From the NCBI GenBank assembly GCA_964235765.1, contig CAXSDH010000004.1:35027-99026 (forward strand): DNA of 64,000 bases, in the 5' to 3' direction. The notes under the pieces were generated by a model that did not search any database, was not told the DNA's origin, and saw only the letters and a program-made list of their open reading frames with translations. Shown here in pieces: positions 17,818 to 26,061 of this stretch; position 1 is the stretch's first letter, and each line of letters opens with the position of its first letter. This DNA is from JAVVHH01 sp964235765 (GTDB lineage Bacteria; Pseudomonadota; Alphaproteobacteria; Acetobacterales; Acetobacteraceae). Made by a program: the position numbers and the translations under genes.

Positions 17818-18839
17818 GTTTTGATCCTGCGCGGCTGGACGCATTCCTGCGCGGCTGTATCCCCGCCCTGAACGGCACCATGCAGGTGCAGCCGATCGCC
17901 GGCGGCCAGTCCAACCCGACCTTCTTCGTCACCTACGCCAACCGGCGGCTGGTGCTGCGCAAGAAGCCGGCCGGGCCCATCCTGCCCTCTGCCCACGCCG
18001 TGGACCGGGAGGCACGTATCCTCACCGCGCTGGCCGGCAGTGCGGTGCCAGTGCCGGCGGTGGCGCTGTTCCACCCGGAACCAGACGTGGTCGGCACGCC
18101 GTTCTACATCATGGAGCGGATCGATGGCCGGGTCTTCGCCAGCAGCGACATTACGGGTGTCTCCCCGGCCGACCGACACGCCATGGTACTGTCCTATGCC
18201 GAGACCCTGGCCCGGCTGCACGACGTGGATTGGCACGCGGCGGGGCTCGATGGCTTCGGCCGGCCCAGCGGCTACTTCGCGCGACAGGTCGCCCGCTGGG
18301 GCAAGCAGTGGGACGCCGAACGCTTCCGCGACATTCCCGAGCTGGCCCGCCTGCGCGCGCTACTGGAGGCGGACTTGCCGGCGGATGACGGTGCGGCGAC
18401 CATCGTCCATGGCGATTTCCGCGTCGGCAACATGATGTTCCACCCGACCGAGCCGCGCGTGGTGGCGGTGCTGGACTGGGAGCTGTCCACGATCGGCCAC
18501 CCGATGGCCGATCTCGGCTTCAGCGTCATTTGCTGGCGCAGCGGCCCGGCCGAATACGGCGGCCTGCTCGGCCTGGACCTGGCCGGGCTGGGCATCCCCA
18601 GTGAGAACGAATACCTGCAAGCCTACTACGCCGCCCGGCGTACCCCGGCGGTCCCGCTGCAGCCTGTCCATGTTGCCTTTGCCATGTTCCGCTTCGCCGT
18701 CATCTTCGAGGGCATCGCCGCCCGCGCCCGGGCGGGGACCGCCGCAGGTGCGGATGCGGCTGCGGTGGGCGACCTGTCTGTCGCCTTCGCGCGGCGAGGA
18801 CTCGTCGCCATGGGTCTCAAAGACCAGCGCGGAGGCTGA
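17787..18839 (+). CDS. Aminoglycoside phosphotransferase-like (ACAD10/11-type) kinase
   Basis: APH/choline-kinase-fold protein of 350 residues. The nucleotide-binding N-lobe includes GGQSNPTFFVTYANRRLVLR and the catalytic lysine region LRKKPAGPILPSAHAV. The C-lobe has the catalytic loop VHGDFRVGNMMFH near residue 209 and the metal-binding VLDWELSTIGHP near residue 228. This subgroup is commonly paired with acyl-CoA dehydrogenases and, by analogy with ACAD10/11, may phosphorylate 4-hydroxyacyl-CoA. Its partner gene is reduced to a remnant that overlaps the start of this gene. ATG 17787 leaves a normal N-terminus (YGFDPARLDAFLR). Confidence 0.85.
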   Translation: MVAGQEDQAYGFDPARLDAFLRGCIPALNGTMQVQPIAGGQSNPTFFVTYANRRLVLRKKPAGPILPSAHAVDREARILTALAGSAVPVPAVALFHPEPDVVGTPFYIMERIDGRVFASSDITGVSPADRHAMVLSYAETLARLHDVDWHAAGLDGFGRPSGYFARQVARWGKQWDAERFRDIPELARLRALLEADLPADDGAATIVHGDFRVGNMMFHPTEPRVVAVLDWELSTIGHPMADLGFSVICWRSGPAEYGGLLGLDLAGLGIPSENEYLQAYYAARRTPAVPLQPVHVAFAMFRFAVIFEGIAARARAGTAAGADAAAVGDLSVAFARRGLVAMGLKDQRGG

Positions 18840-18843
18840 TCCG

Positions 18844-18909
18844 ATGCCGAATGCCGAACTGGCGCATGTCGCTATGGAAGCGACCGGCGTTTATTGGAAG
18901 CCGGTTTAG
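18844..18909 (+). pseudogene. Remnant of an IS110-family transposase
   Basis: A 66-base frame from ATG 18844 to TAG encodes AELAHVAMEATGVYWKPV. This is the hallmark of the DEDD domain of IS110-type transposases, in which the peptide is followed by the rest of a roughly 300-400 residue protein. Everything else is missing. The fragment starts four bases after the phosphotransferase stop and, on the other strand, supplies the last codons of the alkyltransferase gene at 18872. IS110 elements lack long terminal inverted repeats, so exact borders cannot be drawn. Confidence 0.65.
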
Positions 18910-19420
18910 ACCAACGTCGCTCGTGGTCGAGCAGCCAGCGCTTGCGGGGCAGCCCACCCCCATAGCCGGTCAGTGCGCCGTCCGCGCCGAGGACCCGGTG
19001 GCAAGGGACGACGATGCCGACCGGGTTGCCTCCATTGGCCAACCCAACCGCCCGGCTTGCCCCCGGACGCCCCAGCCGGAGGGCGAGTTGACCGTAGCTC
19101 ACCGTCTCGCCGGACCGGATGCCGCGCAGCAGCGCCCATACGCCACGCTGGAACCCGGTGCCGCCCGTCTCGACCGGAATGGCTTGAAGCGCGTCGAGCT
19201 CGCCCGCGAAATAGGCCTGGATCGGCTGCGATACCGGCTGGGGCGCGCGGCCGTCGAGCAAGTCGCAGCTTCCGTAATGCAGCCGCAGCAGCCGGTGCAG
19301 GCGCGCCTCGTAGTCGGCGAAGTCGAGGGCACGCAGCGCCCCGGCCCCATCGGTGACCAACAGCAGCGTGCCCAGCGGCGAGGCCCGGCGCTCAAGCAGC
19401 AGGCGGATCGCAGCCTTCAA
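18872..19420 (-). CDS. Methylated-DNA--[protein]-cysteine S-methyltransferase (first copy)
   Basis: Suicide repair enzyme that removes O6-alkyl groups from guanine; 182 residues. The acceptor is C140 in VVPCHRVLGADGALTGYGGG, preceded by the helix-turn-helix region FQRGVWALLRGIRSGETVSYG. The start is TTG 19420, overlapping the parB stop as TTGA. The last dozen residues (WSKPASNKRRSLP) lie opposite the IS110 remnant and replace the usual short end after LLDHE, so the native C-terminus was probably altered by the insertion. The gene is the third cistron after parA and parB. A second family member is at 21750-22250. Confidence 0.9.
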   Translation of the reverse strand: MKAAIRLLLERRASPLGTLLLVTDGAGALRALDFADYEARLHRLLRLHYGSCDLLDGRAPQPVSQPIQAYFAGELDALQAIPVETGGTGFQRGVWALLRGIRSGETVSYGQLALRLGRPGASRAVGLANGGNPVGIVVPCHRVLGADGALTGYGGGLPRKRWLLDHERRWSKPASNKRRSLP

Positions 19421-20289
19421 CCTTCGCCGAGTGCGTGGTCCCGCATCAGCAGCGCCAACAGCGCGTCCAACTGGTCCAGGTTCCGGTAGTCGATCCGCAC
19501 GTTGCCCCCACGCCCGTCGCTGGCGATCCGCACGGTCAGGCCGAGCCGTGCCGAGAGGTCGCGTTCCAGCGCTAGCGTCTCCGGATCGGCCGAGCTGCGG
19601 CCGGAGCTGCGGCCGGGTAGGGGCGGCTGGGCGCTGCGAAGCACCAGCGCCTCGGTTTGGCGCACGTTCAGCCCGCGGTCCCTGACCATCCGTGCCGCGG
19701 CGACCGGATCGGGGTGCCCGAGCAGCGCCCGCGCGTGCCCGGCCGACAGCAGCCCCTGTTGCAGGTCCGCCCGCACGCCGCTGGGCAATTGCAACAGCCG
19801 CATCGTATTCGCCACATGGCTGCGCGACTTGCCCACCAGGCCGCCCAGCTGATCCTGCGTCATGCCGAACTCGCCCAGCAGCCGCTTGTAGCCCTCGGCC
19901 TCCTCTATCGGGTTCAGATCCTGCCGCTGCAGGTTCTCCACCAGCCCGGCGGCCATCGCCTCGGTGTCCGAGAGGGTCCGCACCAGCACGGGCACTTCAT
20001 GCAGCCCAGCCGCCTGGGCCGCCCGCCAGCGCCGCTCGCCCGCGATGATCTGGTATTGGCCGCTCAGCTCGGGGTGCGGGCGGGCCAGGATAGGCTGCAG
20101 CACGCCCTGCTGGCGGATGGAGTCCGTCAGGTCCTTGAGCAGTTCAGGATCGATGGCGGTGCGCGGCTGGAACGGCCCGGGCGCGAGGGCGGTCACGGCC
20201 AGGCTGGTCCGCGGCTGCGCCTGCGCCGGCGAGGGCTCGCCCAGCAGGGCCGCCAGGCCGCGGCCGAGCCGAGGCGCCGCGCCGCTCAC
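19417..20289 (-). CDS. parB: Chromosome-partitioning protein ParB
   Basis: CTP-dependent clamp that binds parS sites, 290 residues. The N-terminal ParB domain includes FQPRTAIDPELLKDL, the Box I/II-type segment SIRQQGVLQPILARPHPE, and GERRWRAAQAAGLHEVPVLV; ENLQRQDLNPIEEAEGYKRL leads into the helix-turn-helix GLVGKSRSHVANTMRLLQLP. A C-terminal dimerisation domain ends the protein (VRIDYRNLDQLDALLALL). It overlaps parA by four bases. No parS consensus was located by eye. Confidence 0.95.
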   Translation of the reverse strand: MSGAAPRLGRGLAALLGEPSPAQAQPRTSLAVTALAPGPFQPRTAIDPELLKDLTDSIRQQGVLQPILARPHPELSGQYQIIAGERRWRAAQAAGLHEVPVLVRTLSDTEAMAAGLVENLQRQDLNPIEEAEGYKRLLGEFGMTQDQLGGLVGKSRSHVANTMRLLQLPSGVRADLQQGLLSAGHARALLGHPDPVAAARMVRDRGLNVRQTEALVLRSAQPPLPGRSSGRSSADPETLALERDLSARLGLTVRIASDGRGGNVRIDYRNLDQLDALLALLMRDHALGEG

Positions 20290-21062
20290 GGCCGGGCCCG
20301 TTCGCGCCGCAGCACCTCGGCGGCCAGCTTCACGTAGGCCTGCGCTCCCGGCGACCGCAGATCGTACAGCAGGACGGGCTTGCCATGGCTGGGCGCCTCC
20401 GAAACCCGCACGTTGCGCGGGATCACTGTCTCATACACCTGCGCGCCGAAATGGCCGCGCACGTCGGCGGCCACCAGCTCGGAGAGGTTGTTGCGGCGGT
20501 CGAACATGGTGAGCACGATGCCTTGAAGCTCGAGCTTGGGGTTGAGATGCTGGCGGATGCGGTCGAGGGTGCGCGTGATCTGGCTGATCCCTTCTAGGGC
20601 GAAGAACTCGCATTGCAAAGGAACCAGCACCGCCTCGGCCGCCACCAGGCCGTTCACCGTCAGCAGCCCAAGGCTGGGCGGGCAGTCGATCAGCACGAAG
20701 GCAAACTCCCCCACCCGCTCCGCCAAGGCCGCGCGCAGCTTGAACTCGCGCCGCTCCAACCCGGCCAGGTCCACCTCCGCCCCCGCCAGGTCCGAATCGG
20801 CCGGCACCAGGCTGAGCCCGGGGATGCCGCTGGGGATCGTGACCTGCGCCAGGTCCGCATCGCCCAGCAAGGCCGCATAGGTGCCGCGCCCCCGCCTTGC
20901 GTGATCGACCCCGAGCCCGGTGGAGGCGTTGCCTTGCGGGTCCAGGTCGATCAGCAGCACGGATTGGCCCGAGGCGGCCATGGCGGTGGCCAGGTTGATG
21001 GCCGTCGTCGTCTTGCCCACGCCGCCCTTCTGGTTTGCGACGGCGATGATCCGGCTACGCAC
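20286..21062 (-). CDS. parA: Chromosome-partitioning ATPase ParA
   Basis: Deviant Walker-type ATPase of 258 residues that segregates ParB-parS complexes on the nucleoid. Deviant Walker A is KGGVGKTT (residues 12-19); further motifs are LLIDLDPQGNASTGLG and VLIDCPPSLGLLTVNGL. The start is GTG 21062, inside the last codons of rsmG (eight-base overlap). The rsmG-parA-parB order is that of most alphaproteobacterial origins, but the usual upstream mnmG and mnmE genes are absent from the window. Confidence 0.96.
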   Translation of the reverse strand: MRSRIIAVANQKGGVGKTTTAINLATAMAASGQSVLLIDLDPQGNASTGLGVDHARRGRGTYAALLGDADLAQVTIPSGIPGLSLVPADSDLAGAEVDLAGLERREFKLRAALAERVGEFAFVLIDCPPSLGLLTVNGLVAAEAVLVPLQCEFFALEGISQITRTLDRIRQHLNPKLELQGIVLTMFDRRNNLSELVAADVRGHFGAQVYETVIPRNVRVSEAPSHGKPVLLYDLRSPGAQAYVKLAAEVLRRERARP

Positions 21063-21645
21063 GGGCCAATCCGGTCACGACCAGGATCGGCGAGCCCGGC
21101 GCCCCTGCCGCGCGGACGTCCATGCGCCAGTGCCGCCTTGCCTGCGCCACTTCGTCCGCCGCCCGGGCCCCCTTCGGGAACAGGCCGGTACCGCCGGGCA
21201 GCAGCAGCGGCATGGCCAGACCCAGCAAGGCATCGAGCGGCGCCAGCGCGCGGGCGGTCACCAGCCGGGCCGGCGCTAGGTCCAGTTGCTCGATCCGGCG
21301 GCAATGCACCCGGACGGGCGCGTTCGTCACGCGCTGCGCCTCGCCCAGGAACGCCGCCTTGCGCCGGTCGGACTCCACCAGGTCGAACGGCACCCCGCTC
21401 GCGACGGCCAGCACCAGCCCCGGCAGCCCGGCGCCGGAGCCGAGGTCGATCGCGCGGTCCGTGCTCACGGGGATGAACGGCAGCAGGCGGAGGCTGTCCA
21501 GCACATGGCGGGACCAGATATGCGGCTCGTCGGCGCGCGACACCAGGTTGATGCGCCGGGTCCATGTGGCCAGCAGCTCCGCATAGGCGCGCAACCGGTC
21601 GAGCACGCCGGCGGCAAGGTTCGATTCGGACGGCGCAATCTGCAT
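21055..21645 (-). CDS. rsmG: 16S rRNA (guanine(527)-N(7))-methyltransferase
   Basis: SAM-dependent methyltransferase of 196 residues modifying G527 (E. coli numbering) of 16S rRNA. The SAM-binding motif is AIDLGSGAGLPGLVLA near residue 65; WTRRINLVSRADEPHIWSRHVLDSL is the typical N-terminal signature, and LVTARALAPLDALLGLAMPLL follows. It is the first visible gene of the rsmG-parA-parB-alkyltransferase operon. Upstream lies a divergent second alkyltransferase gene in place of mnmG, so the operon head has been rearranged relative to the common gene order. Confidence 0.94.
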   Translation of the reverse strand: MQIAPSESNLAAGVLDRLRAYAELLATWTRRINLVSRADEPHIWSRHVLDSLRLLPFIPVSTDRAIDLGSGAGLPGLVLAVASGVPFDLVESDRRKAAFLGEAQRVTNAPVRVHCRRIEQLDLAPARLVTARALAPLDALLGLAMPLLLPGGTGLFPKGARAADEVAQARRHWRMDVRAAGAPGSPILVVTGLARA

Positions 21646-21749
21646 CGGCGGTCGCGTAGCATGCGCGGTATGCCGGGGCTATGCGGGGCGTGCCTTGACA
21701 CGCGAGGCAAGCGGGACTGGCATGATCCTCACCTGCGTTGGAGGCGCGA

Positions 21750-22250
21750 TTGCCGCAACTATCCATGCACACGCCCTTGGGCGACCTTACCCTCTCCGAG
21801 GAGGATGGGGCCATCGTCGCCGTGGACTGGGGCTGGGGCCGCGACCAGGCCGAGACGCCGCTGCTGCTTCGTGCGCGGCAGCAGATGGAGGAGTATTTCG
21901 ACGGCGAGCGGAGCAGCTTCGACCTGGCGCTGTCGCCGGCGGGTTCGGAGTACCGCCGCCGGGTCTGGGCGGCGCTGTGCGGCATCCCGGCGGGCAGCAC
22001 GCGCAGCTATGCCGAGATCGCGCGTGCCGTGGGCGGCAGCGCACGGTCCGTGGGCCAGGCCAACGGTGCGAACCCGATCCCGGTGCTGATCCCGTGCCAC
22101 CGGGTCGTGGCCTCCGGCTACGCGCAACAGATCGTGGCCTCCGGCGACGCAAGGCAGGGGAGTGCCGACCGCGGCATGGGCGGCTACTCCGGTGGCGACG
22201 GGCTGGCTACGAAGCGCTTCCTGCTGCAACTTGAACATCGCACCGCCTGA
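21750..22250 (+). CDS. Methylated-DNA--[protein]-cysteine S-methyltransferase (second copy)
   Basis: About 166 residues. The active cysteine is C116 in VLIPCHRVVASG, preceded by FRRRV/W-type helix-turn-helix sequence (EYRRRVWAALCGIPAGSTRSYAEI is the region, near residue 75). The start TTG 21750 is preferred because GGAGG lies five bases upstream; ATG at 21765 is the alternative and would lose little. Odd feature: about 19 extra residues stand between PCHRVV and the conserved GGYSGG loop, apparently created by a 27-base tandem duplication. This could disturb the active-site loop. It diverges from rsmG and precedes a quinone oxidoreductase gene. Confidence 0.85.
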   Translation: MPQLSMHTPLGDLTLSEEDGAIVAVDWGWGRDQAETPLLLRARQQMEEYFDGERSSFDLALSPAGSEYRRRVWAALCGIPAGSTRSYAEIARAVGGSARSVGQANGANPIPVLIPCHRVVASGYAQQIVASGDARQGSADRGMGGYSGGDGLATKRFLLQLEHRTA

Positions 22251-22271
22251 CGCGGTTGCTTGGAGACGATC

Positions 22272-23246
22272 ATGTCGAAGGCGATCCGCATCCATGGCTA
22301 TGGCGGCCCCGAGGTGATGCGCTGGGAGGACGTGCCCACGCCCGACCCAGGCCCCGCCGAAGCCCTGGTGCACCACACGGCCGTCGGGCTCAACTACATC
22401 GACATTTATTTCCGCACCGGCCTCTACAAGTCGCCTGCCATGCCGGCGACCCTCGGCATGGAAGCAGCCGGCGTGGTGCGGGCCGTGGGCGCCGATGTGC
22501 AGCATATCGCGGTGGGCGATCGCGTCGCCTACGCCACCGCGCCGATCGGCGCCTATGCGACCGACCGGGTCATTTCCGCCGACCGGCTCGTGAAGCTGCC
22601 TCCCGGCATCGATGACCAGACCGCGGCCGCCATGATGCTGCAGGGCATGACGGCCCAGTACCTGATCCGGCGCACCTATGCGGTCAAGTCCGGCGATGCC
22701 ATCGTGGTGCACGCGGCAGCCGGCGGCGTCGGGCTGATCCTGTGCCAGTGGGCGGCGCACCTTGGGGCCACCGTCATCGGCGTGGTCTCCACCGAGGCGA
22801 AGGCCGAGCTGGCCCGGGCGCATGGCGCGGCGCACGTAGTCGTCGGGCATGACCGCCTCGCCGCCGAGGTCAAGCGGATCACCAAAGGGGCGATGGCGCC
22901 GGTGGTCTACGACAGCGTGGGCAAGGACACGTTCGGCCCCAGCCTCGATTGCCTCGCACCGCTCGGGCTGATGATCAGCTTCGGCAACTCCTCCGGCCCG
23001 GTGCCCCCGGTGGACCTCGCCACCCTCTCGGCCAAGGGCAGCCTGTTCCTGACCCGGCCGTCCCTGGCCACCTACACCGCCAAGCCCGCCGACCTCGCCC
23101 GCTCCGCGGCCGATCTGTTCGAGGCGGTCCAGTCCGGGGCGGTGAAAATCCGGGTGAACCAAACCTTCGCCCTCAAAGACGCCCAGGCCGCACACGAGGC
23201 GCTGGAGGGGCGCCGCACCACGGGCAGCACCGTCCTGCTTCCCTGA
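22272..23246 (+). CDS. Zinc-independent quinone oxidoreductase (NADPH:quinone reductase, MDR superfamily)
   Basis: Medium-chain reductase of 324 residues. The N-terminal half has the QOR signature HHTAVGLNYIDIYFRTGLYK and LGMEAAGVVRAVGADV. The NADPH-binding fold has VVHAAAGGVGLILCQWAAHLGATVIG near residue 150. No structural or catalytic zinc cysteine cluster is visible, as expected for QOR. ATG 22272 has TTGGAGAC upstream; an in-frame start at 22260 would add only four residues. It follows the alkyltransferase gene by about 20 bases and its stop overlaps the probable CTG start of the MFS gene. Confidence 0.92.
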   Translation: MSKAIRIHGYGGPEVMRWEDVPTPDPGPAEALVHHTAVGLNYIDIYFRTGLYKSPAMPATLGMEAAGVVRAVGADVQHIAVGDRVAYATAPIGAYATDRVISADRLVKLPPGIDDQTAAAMMLQGMTAQYLIRRTYAVKSGDAIVVHAAAGGVGLILCQWAAHLGATVIGVVSTEAKAELARAHGAAHVVVGHDRLAAEVKRITKGAMAPVVYDSVGKDTFGPSLDCLAPLGLMISFGNSSGPVPPVDLATLSAKGSLFLTRPSLATYTAKPADLARSAADLFEAVQSGAVKIRVNQTFALKDAQAAHEALEGRRTTGSTVLLP

Positions 23247-24673
23247 TCGAGGAAGCTCTCCCGCCGCCGGCGCCGAACCCCCGGCGCACTCGGCTGACCG
23301 CGCTCATCGTCGCCTGCGCGCTGTTCATGCAGAACCTCGACGGCACCGTGGTGGCCACGGCCATCCCCGCCATGGCCCGCGCCTTCGGCGCCGATCCGCT
23401 GCACATGAACCTGGCGCTCACCTCGTACCTGCTCAGCCTGGCAGTGTTCATCCCCGTCAGCGGCTGGATGGCCGACCGGTTCGGCACCCGCACCGTGTTC
23501 CGCGCGGCCATCGCGGTGTTCACCGTCGGCTCCGTGCTGTGCGGACAATCCACCAGCCTGCCGATGCTGGTGGGCGCGCGCATCGTGCAAGGCCTGGGCG
23601 GGGCGATGATGGTGCCGGTGGGGCGCCTCGTGCTGCTGCGCAGCGTCGCCAAGTCCGAGCTGGTATCTGCCATGGCGTGGCTGACCATGCCCGCGCTGAT
23701 CGGCCCGATCGTGGGGCCGCCGCTTGGCGGGTTCCTCGTCACCTTCGCCGACTGGCGCTGGATTTTCGGCATCAACGTGCCCATCGGCCTGCTCGGGATG
23801 GTGCTGGTCACCCGCTATGTGGAGGAGGTGCGGGAGCCCGCCCCGGGACGGTTGGATGGCCTCGGGCTGGTCCTGTGCGGCGCGGCGCTGGGCGGCGTGA
23901 TGTTCGGGCTCGAGATCGCCGGCCGCGGGCTGGCGCCGCCCTGGGTGACGGTGGCCTGCCTCGGCATCGGCCTGCTGGCCGGGCTGGCCTACGTCCGCCA
24001 TGCGCGGCGCCGGCCCGACCCGCTGCTCGACTTGACCCTGCTGCGTATCCCGACATTCGCAATCTCGGCCCTGGCCGGGTCGCTGTTCCGGGTGGGGGTT
24101 GGCGCCATCCCGTTCCTGCTGCCGCTCATGCTGCAGCTCGGCTTCGGGCGGAGCGCGGCCGAGAGCGGGCTGATCACGTTTTCCAGCGCGGTCGGCGCGA
24201 TAGCGATGAAGGCGGCGGCCCAGGCCACGCTGCGCTGGTTCGGCTTCCGCACGACCCTGCTTTGGAACGGCATATTGTCCGCGCTCGCCATCGCCGCCTG
24301 CGCGCTGTTCCGCCCGTGGTGGCCGGCGCCGGCGCTATATGTCGTGCTGATCCTGGGCGGCTTCCTGCGCTCGTTGCAGTTCACCTCCTACAACACCCTC
24401 GCCTATGCCGACATCCCGCGCCAGCGCATGAGCGCGGCCACGAGCCTGTATGCGACGATCCAGCAGCTTTCCCTGACGTTCGGCATCACGGTGGGGGCGG
24501 CGTCGCTGCTGCTGGCCGCGAGCTGGTCGGGCCGCTCCGAGGTGGCGGTGGCCGATTTCTCGTTCGCGTTCCTGGTGATCGCGGCAGTGACCTTGTCCGC
24601 GGCGCCGGCCTCGCTGCTGATGCCGCGAGATGCCGGGGTGGAGCTGAGCGGCCATGGCCGGAGCCGGGCATAA
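23243..24673 (+). CDS. MFS drug exporter, DHA2 (EmrB/QacA) family
   Basis: Inner-membrane proton-driven exporter of about 476 residues with about 14 predicted helices. Landmarks are LDGTVVATAIPAMARAFG in helix 1 (family motif D1), GWMADRFGTRTVFRAAI (motif A) and ARIVQGLGGAMMVPVGR (motif C-like region). The start is uncertain. No ATG, GTG or TTG lies between the upstream stop and helix 1; the first ATG (23327) is inside that helix. CTG 23243 overlaps the quinone-reductase stop as CTGA and gives a normal N-terminus. The substrate is unknown. It is probably cotranscribed with the oxidoreductase. Confidence 0.85.
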   Translation: MIEEALPPPAPNPRRTRLTALIVACALFMQNLDGTVVATAIPAMARAFGADPLHMNLALTSYLLSLAVFIPVSGWMADRFGTRTVFRAAIAVFTVGSVLCGQSTSLPMLVGARIVQGLGGAMMVPVGRLVLLRSVAKSELVSAMAWLTMPALIGPIVGPPLGGFLVTFADWRWIFGINVPIGLLGMVLVTRYVEEVREPAPGRLDGLGLVLCGAALGGVMFGLEIAGRGLAPPWVTVACLGIGLLAGLAYVRHARRRPDPLLDLTLLRIPTFAISALAGSLFRVGVGAIPFLLPLMLQLGFGRSAAESGLITFSSAVGAIAMKAAAQATLRWFGFRTTLLWNGILSALAIAACALFRPWWPAPALYVVLILGGFLRSLQFTSYNTLAYADIPRQRMSAATSLYATIQQLSLTFGITVGAASLLLAASWSGRSEVAVADFSFAFLVIAAVTLSAAPASLLMPRDAGVELSGHGRSRA

Positions 24674-24738
24674 GCGGATGGCGGCTTGCACCTGAGAGGT
24701 CGAAGCGCGATCCTTCGCCGGACCGGAGGAGACCCGAG

Positions 24739-26061
24739 ATGAACGAGATCAGCCGCCCCAACAACCTCGACGCATACTGGATGCCGTTCACCGCGAACCG
24801 CGCGTTCAAGCAGTCGCCCCGCATGATCGCGCGCGCGGAGGGGATGTTCTACTACACCGACGACAACAAGGAGGTGCTGGACGGCACCGCCGGGCTGTGG
24901 TGCGTGAACGCCGGGCACGGCCGGCGCGAGATCGTCGAGGCCATCCAGCAGCAGGCGGCGATCCTCGATTTCGCCCCCTCCTTCCAGCTCGGCCACCCGA
25001 TCGCCTTCCAAGCCGCCGCCCGCTTGGCGGAGATCCTGCCCGCCACCCTCGACCGCGTCTTCTGGACCAATTCCGGCAGCGAGAGCGCCGACACCGCGCT
25101 GAAGATCGCGCTCGCCTACCACCGCGCCCGCGGCGAGGCGCAGCGCGTCCGCCTGGTCGGGCGCGAGCGCGGCTACCATGGTGTGGGCTTCGGGGGCATG
25201 AGCGTCGGCGGCATCGGCGCGAACCGGCGCCAGTTCGGCGTGATGCTGCCCTACGCCGACCACCTGCCGCACACCCACGACCCTGCCCGGGCCTTCACGA
25301 AGGGCCAGCCTGAAGAGGGCGCCTACCTCGCCGACGCCTTGGAAAGCATGGTTTCCCTGCATGGCGCCGACACCATCGCCGCCGTCATGGTTGAGCCGGT
25401 GGCCGGCAGCACCGGCGTGCTAGTGCCGCCCCGCGGCTACCTGGAGCGCCTGCGCCAGATCTGCACGAAACACGGCATCCTGCTGATATTCGACGAGGTC
25501 ATCACCGGCTTCGGCCGCTTGGGCAAGGATTTCGGCTCGGAGCGGCTGGGCGTGACCCCTGACATCATGACCATGGCGAAGGGCCTGACGAACGCCGCCG
25601 TCCCGATGGGGGCCGTGGCGACCAAAAACGAAATCTACGCCACCATCGTCGACGGCAGCCCGGCCGGCATCGAGCTGTTCCACGGCTACACCTATGGCGG
25701 CCACCCGCTGGCCGCCGCGGCAGCCATCGCCAGCATGGACCTGCAACGGGCCGAGGACCTGCCCGCCCGCGCCGCCGCCATCGAGCCCTACTGGGAGAAC
25801 GCCGTGCACAGCCTGCGCGGCCTGTCCAACGTGATCGACATCCGCAACCTGGGCCTGGTCGCGGGCGTCGAGCTGCAGCCCCGCGCCGGCAAGCCCGGCG
25901 ACCGCGCCAACCGGGTGTTCCAACGCGCCTTCGACGACGGCCTGCTGGTCCGTCAAACGAGCGACACCATCGCGCTCAGCCCCCCGCTGATCATCGAAAC
26001 GGGCCACGTCGACCGCATCGTCGACACGCTGACGACCGCAATCCGCGCCGAAGCCGCCTGA
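24739..26061 (+). CDS. Omega-aminotransferase, class III (beta-alanine:pyruvate type)
   Basis: PLP-dependent transaminase of 440 residues, cytosolic. The N-terminus NLDAYWMPFTANRAFK and GTAGLWCVNAGHGRREI are typical of beta-alanine/omega-amino acid:pyruvate aminotransferases. WTNSGSESADTALKIALAYH binds the cofactor phosphate, FDEVITGFGRLG carries the PLP aspartate, and K281 in TMAKGLTNAAVPMGAV is the Schiff-base lysine. ATG 24739 has CGGAGGAG upstream. The frame is open far upstream but that part is antisense/out of frame to the MFS gene. The exact amino donor is undetermined. Confidence 0.93.
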   Translation: MNEISRPNNLDAYWMPFTANRAFKQSPRMIARAEGMFYYTDDNKEVLDGTAGLWCVNAGHGRREIVEAIQQQAAILDFAPSFQLGHPIAFQAAARLAEILPATLDRVFWTNSGSESADTALKIALAYHRARGEAQRVRLVGRERGYHGVGFGGMSVGGIGANRRQFGVMLPYADHLPHTHDPARAFTKGQPEEGAYLADALESMVSLHGADTIAAVMVEPVAGSTGVLVPPRGYLERLRQICTKHGILLIFDEVITGFGRLGKDFGSERLGVTPDIMTMAKGLTNAAVPMGAVATKNEIYATIVDGSPAGIELFHGYTYGGHPLAAAAAIASMDLQRAEDLPARAAAIEPYWENAVHSLRGLSNVIDIRNLGLVAGVELQPRAGKPGDRANRVFQRAFDDGLLVRQTSDTIALSPPLIIETGHVDRIVDTLTTAIRAEAA

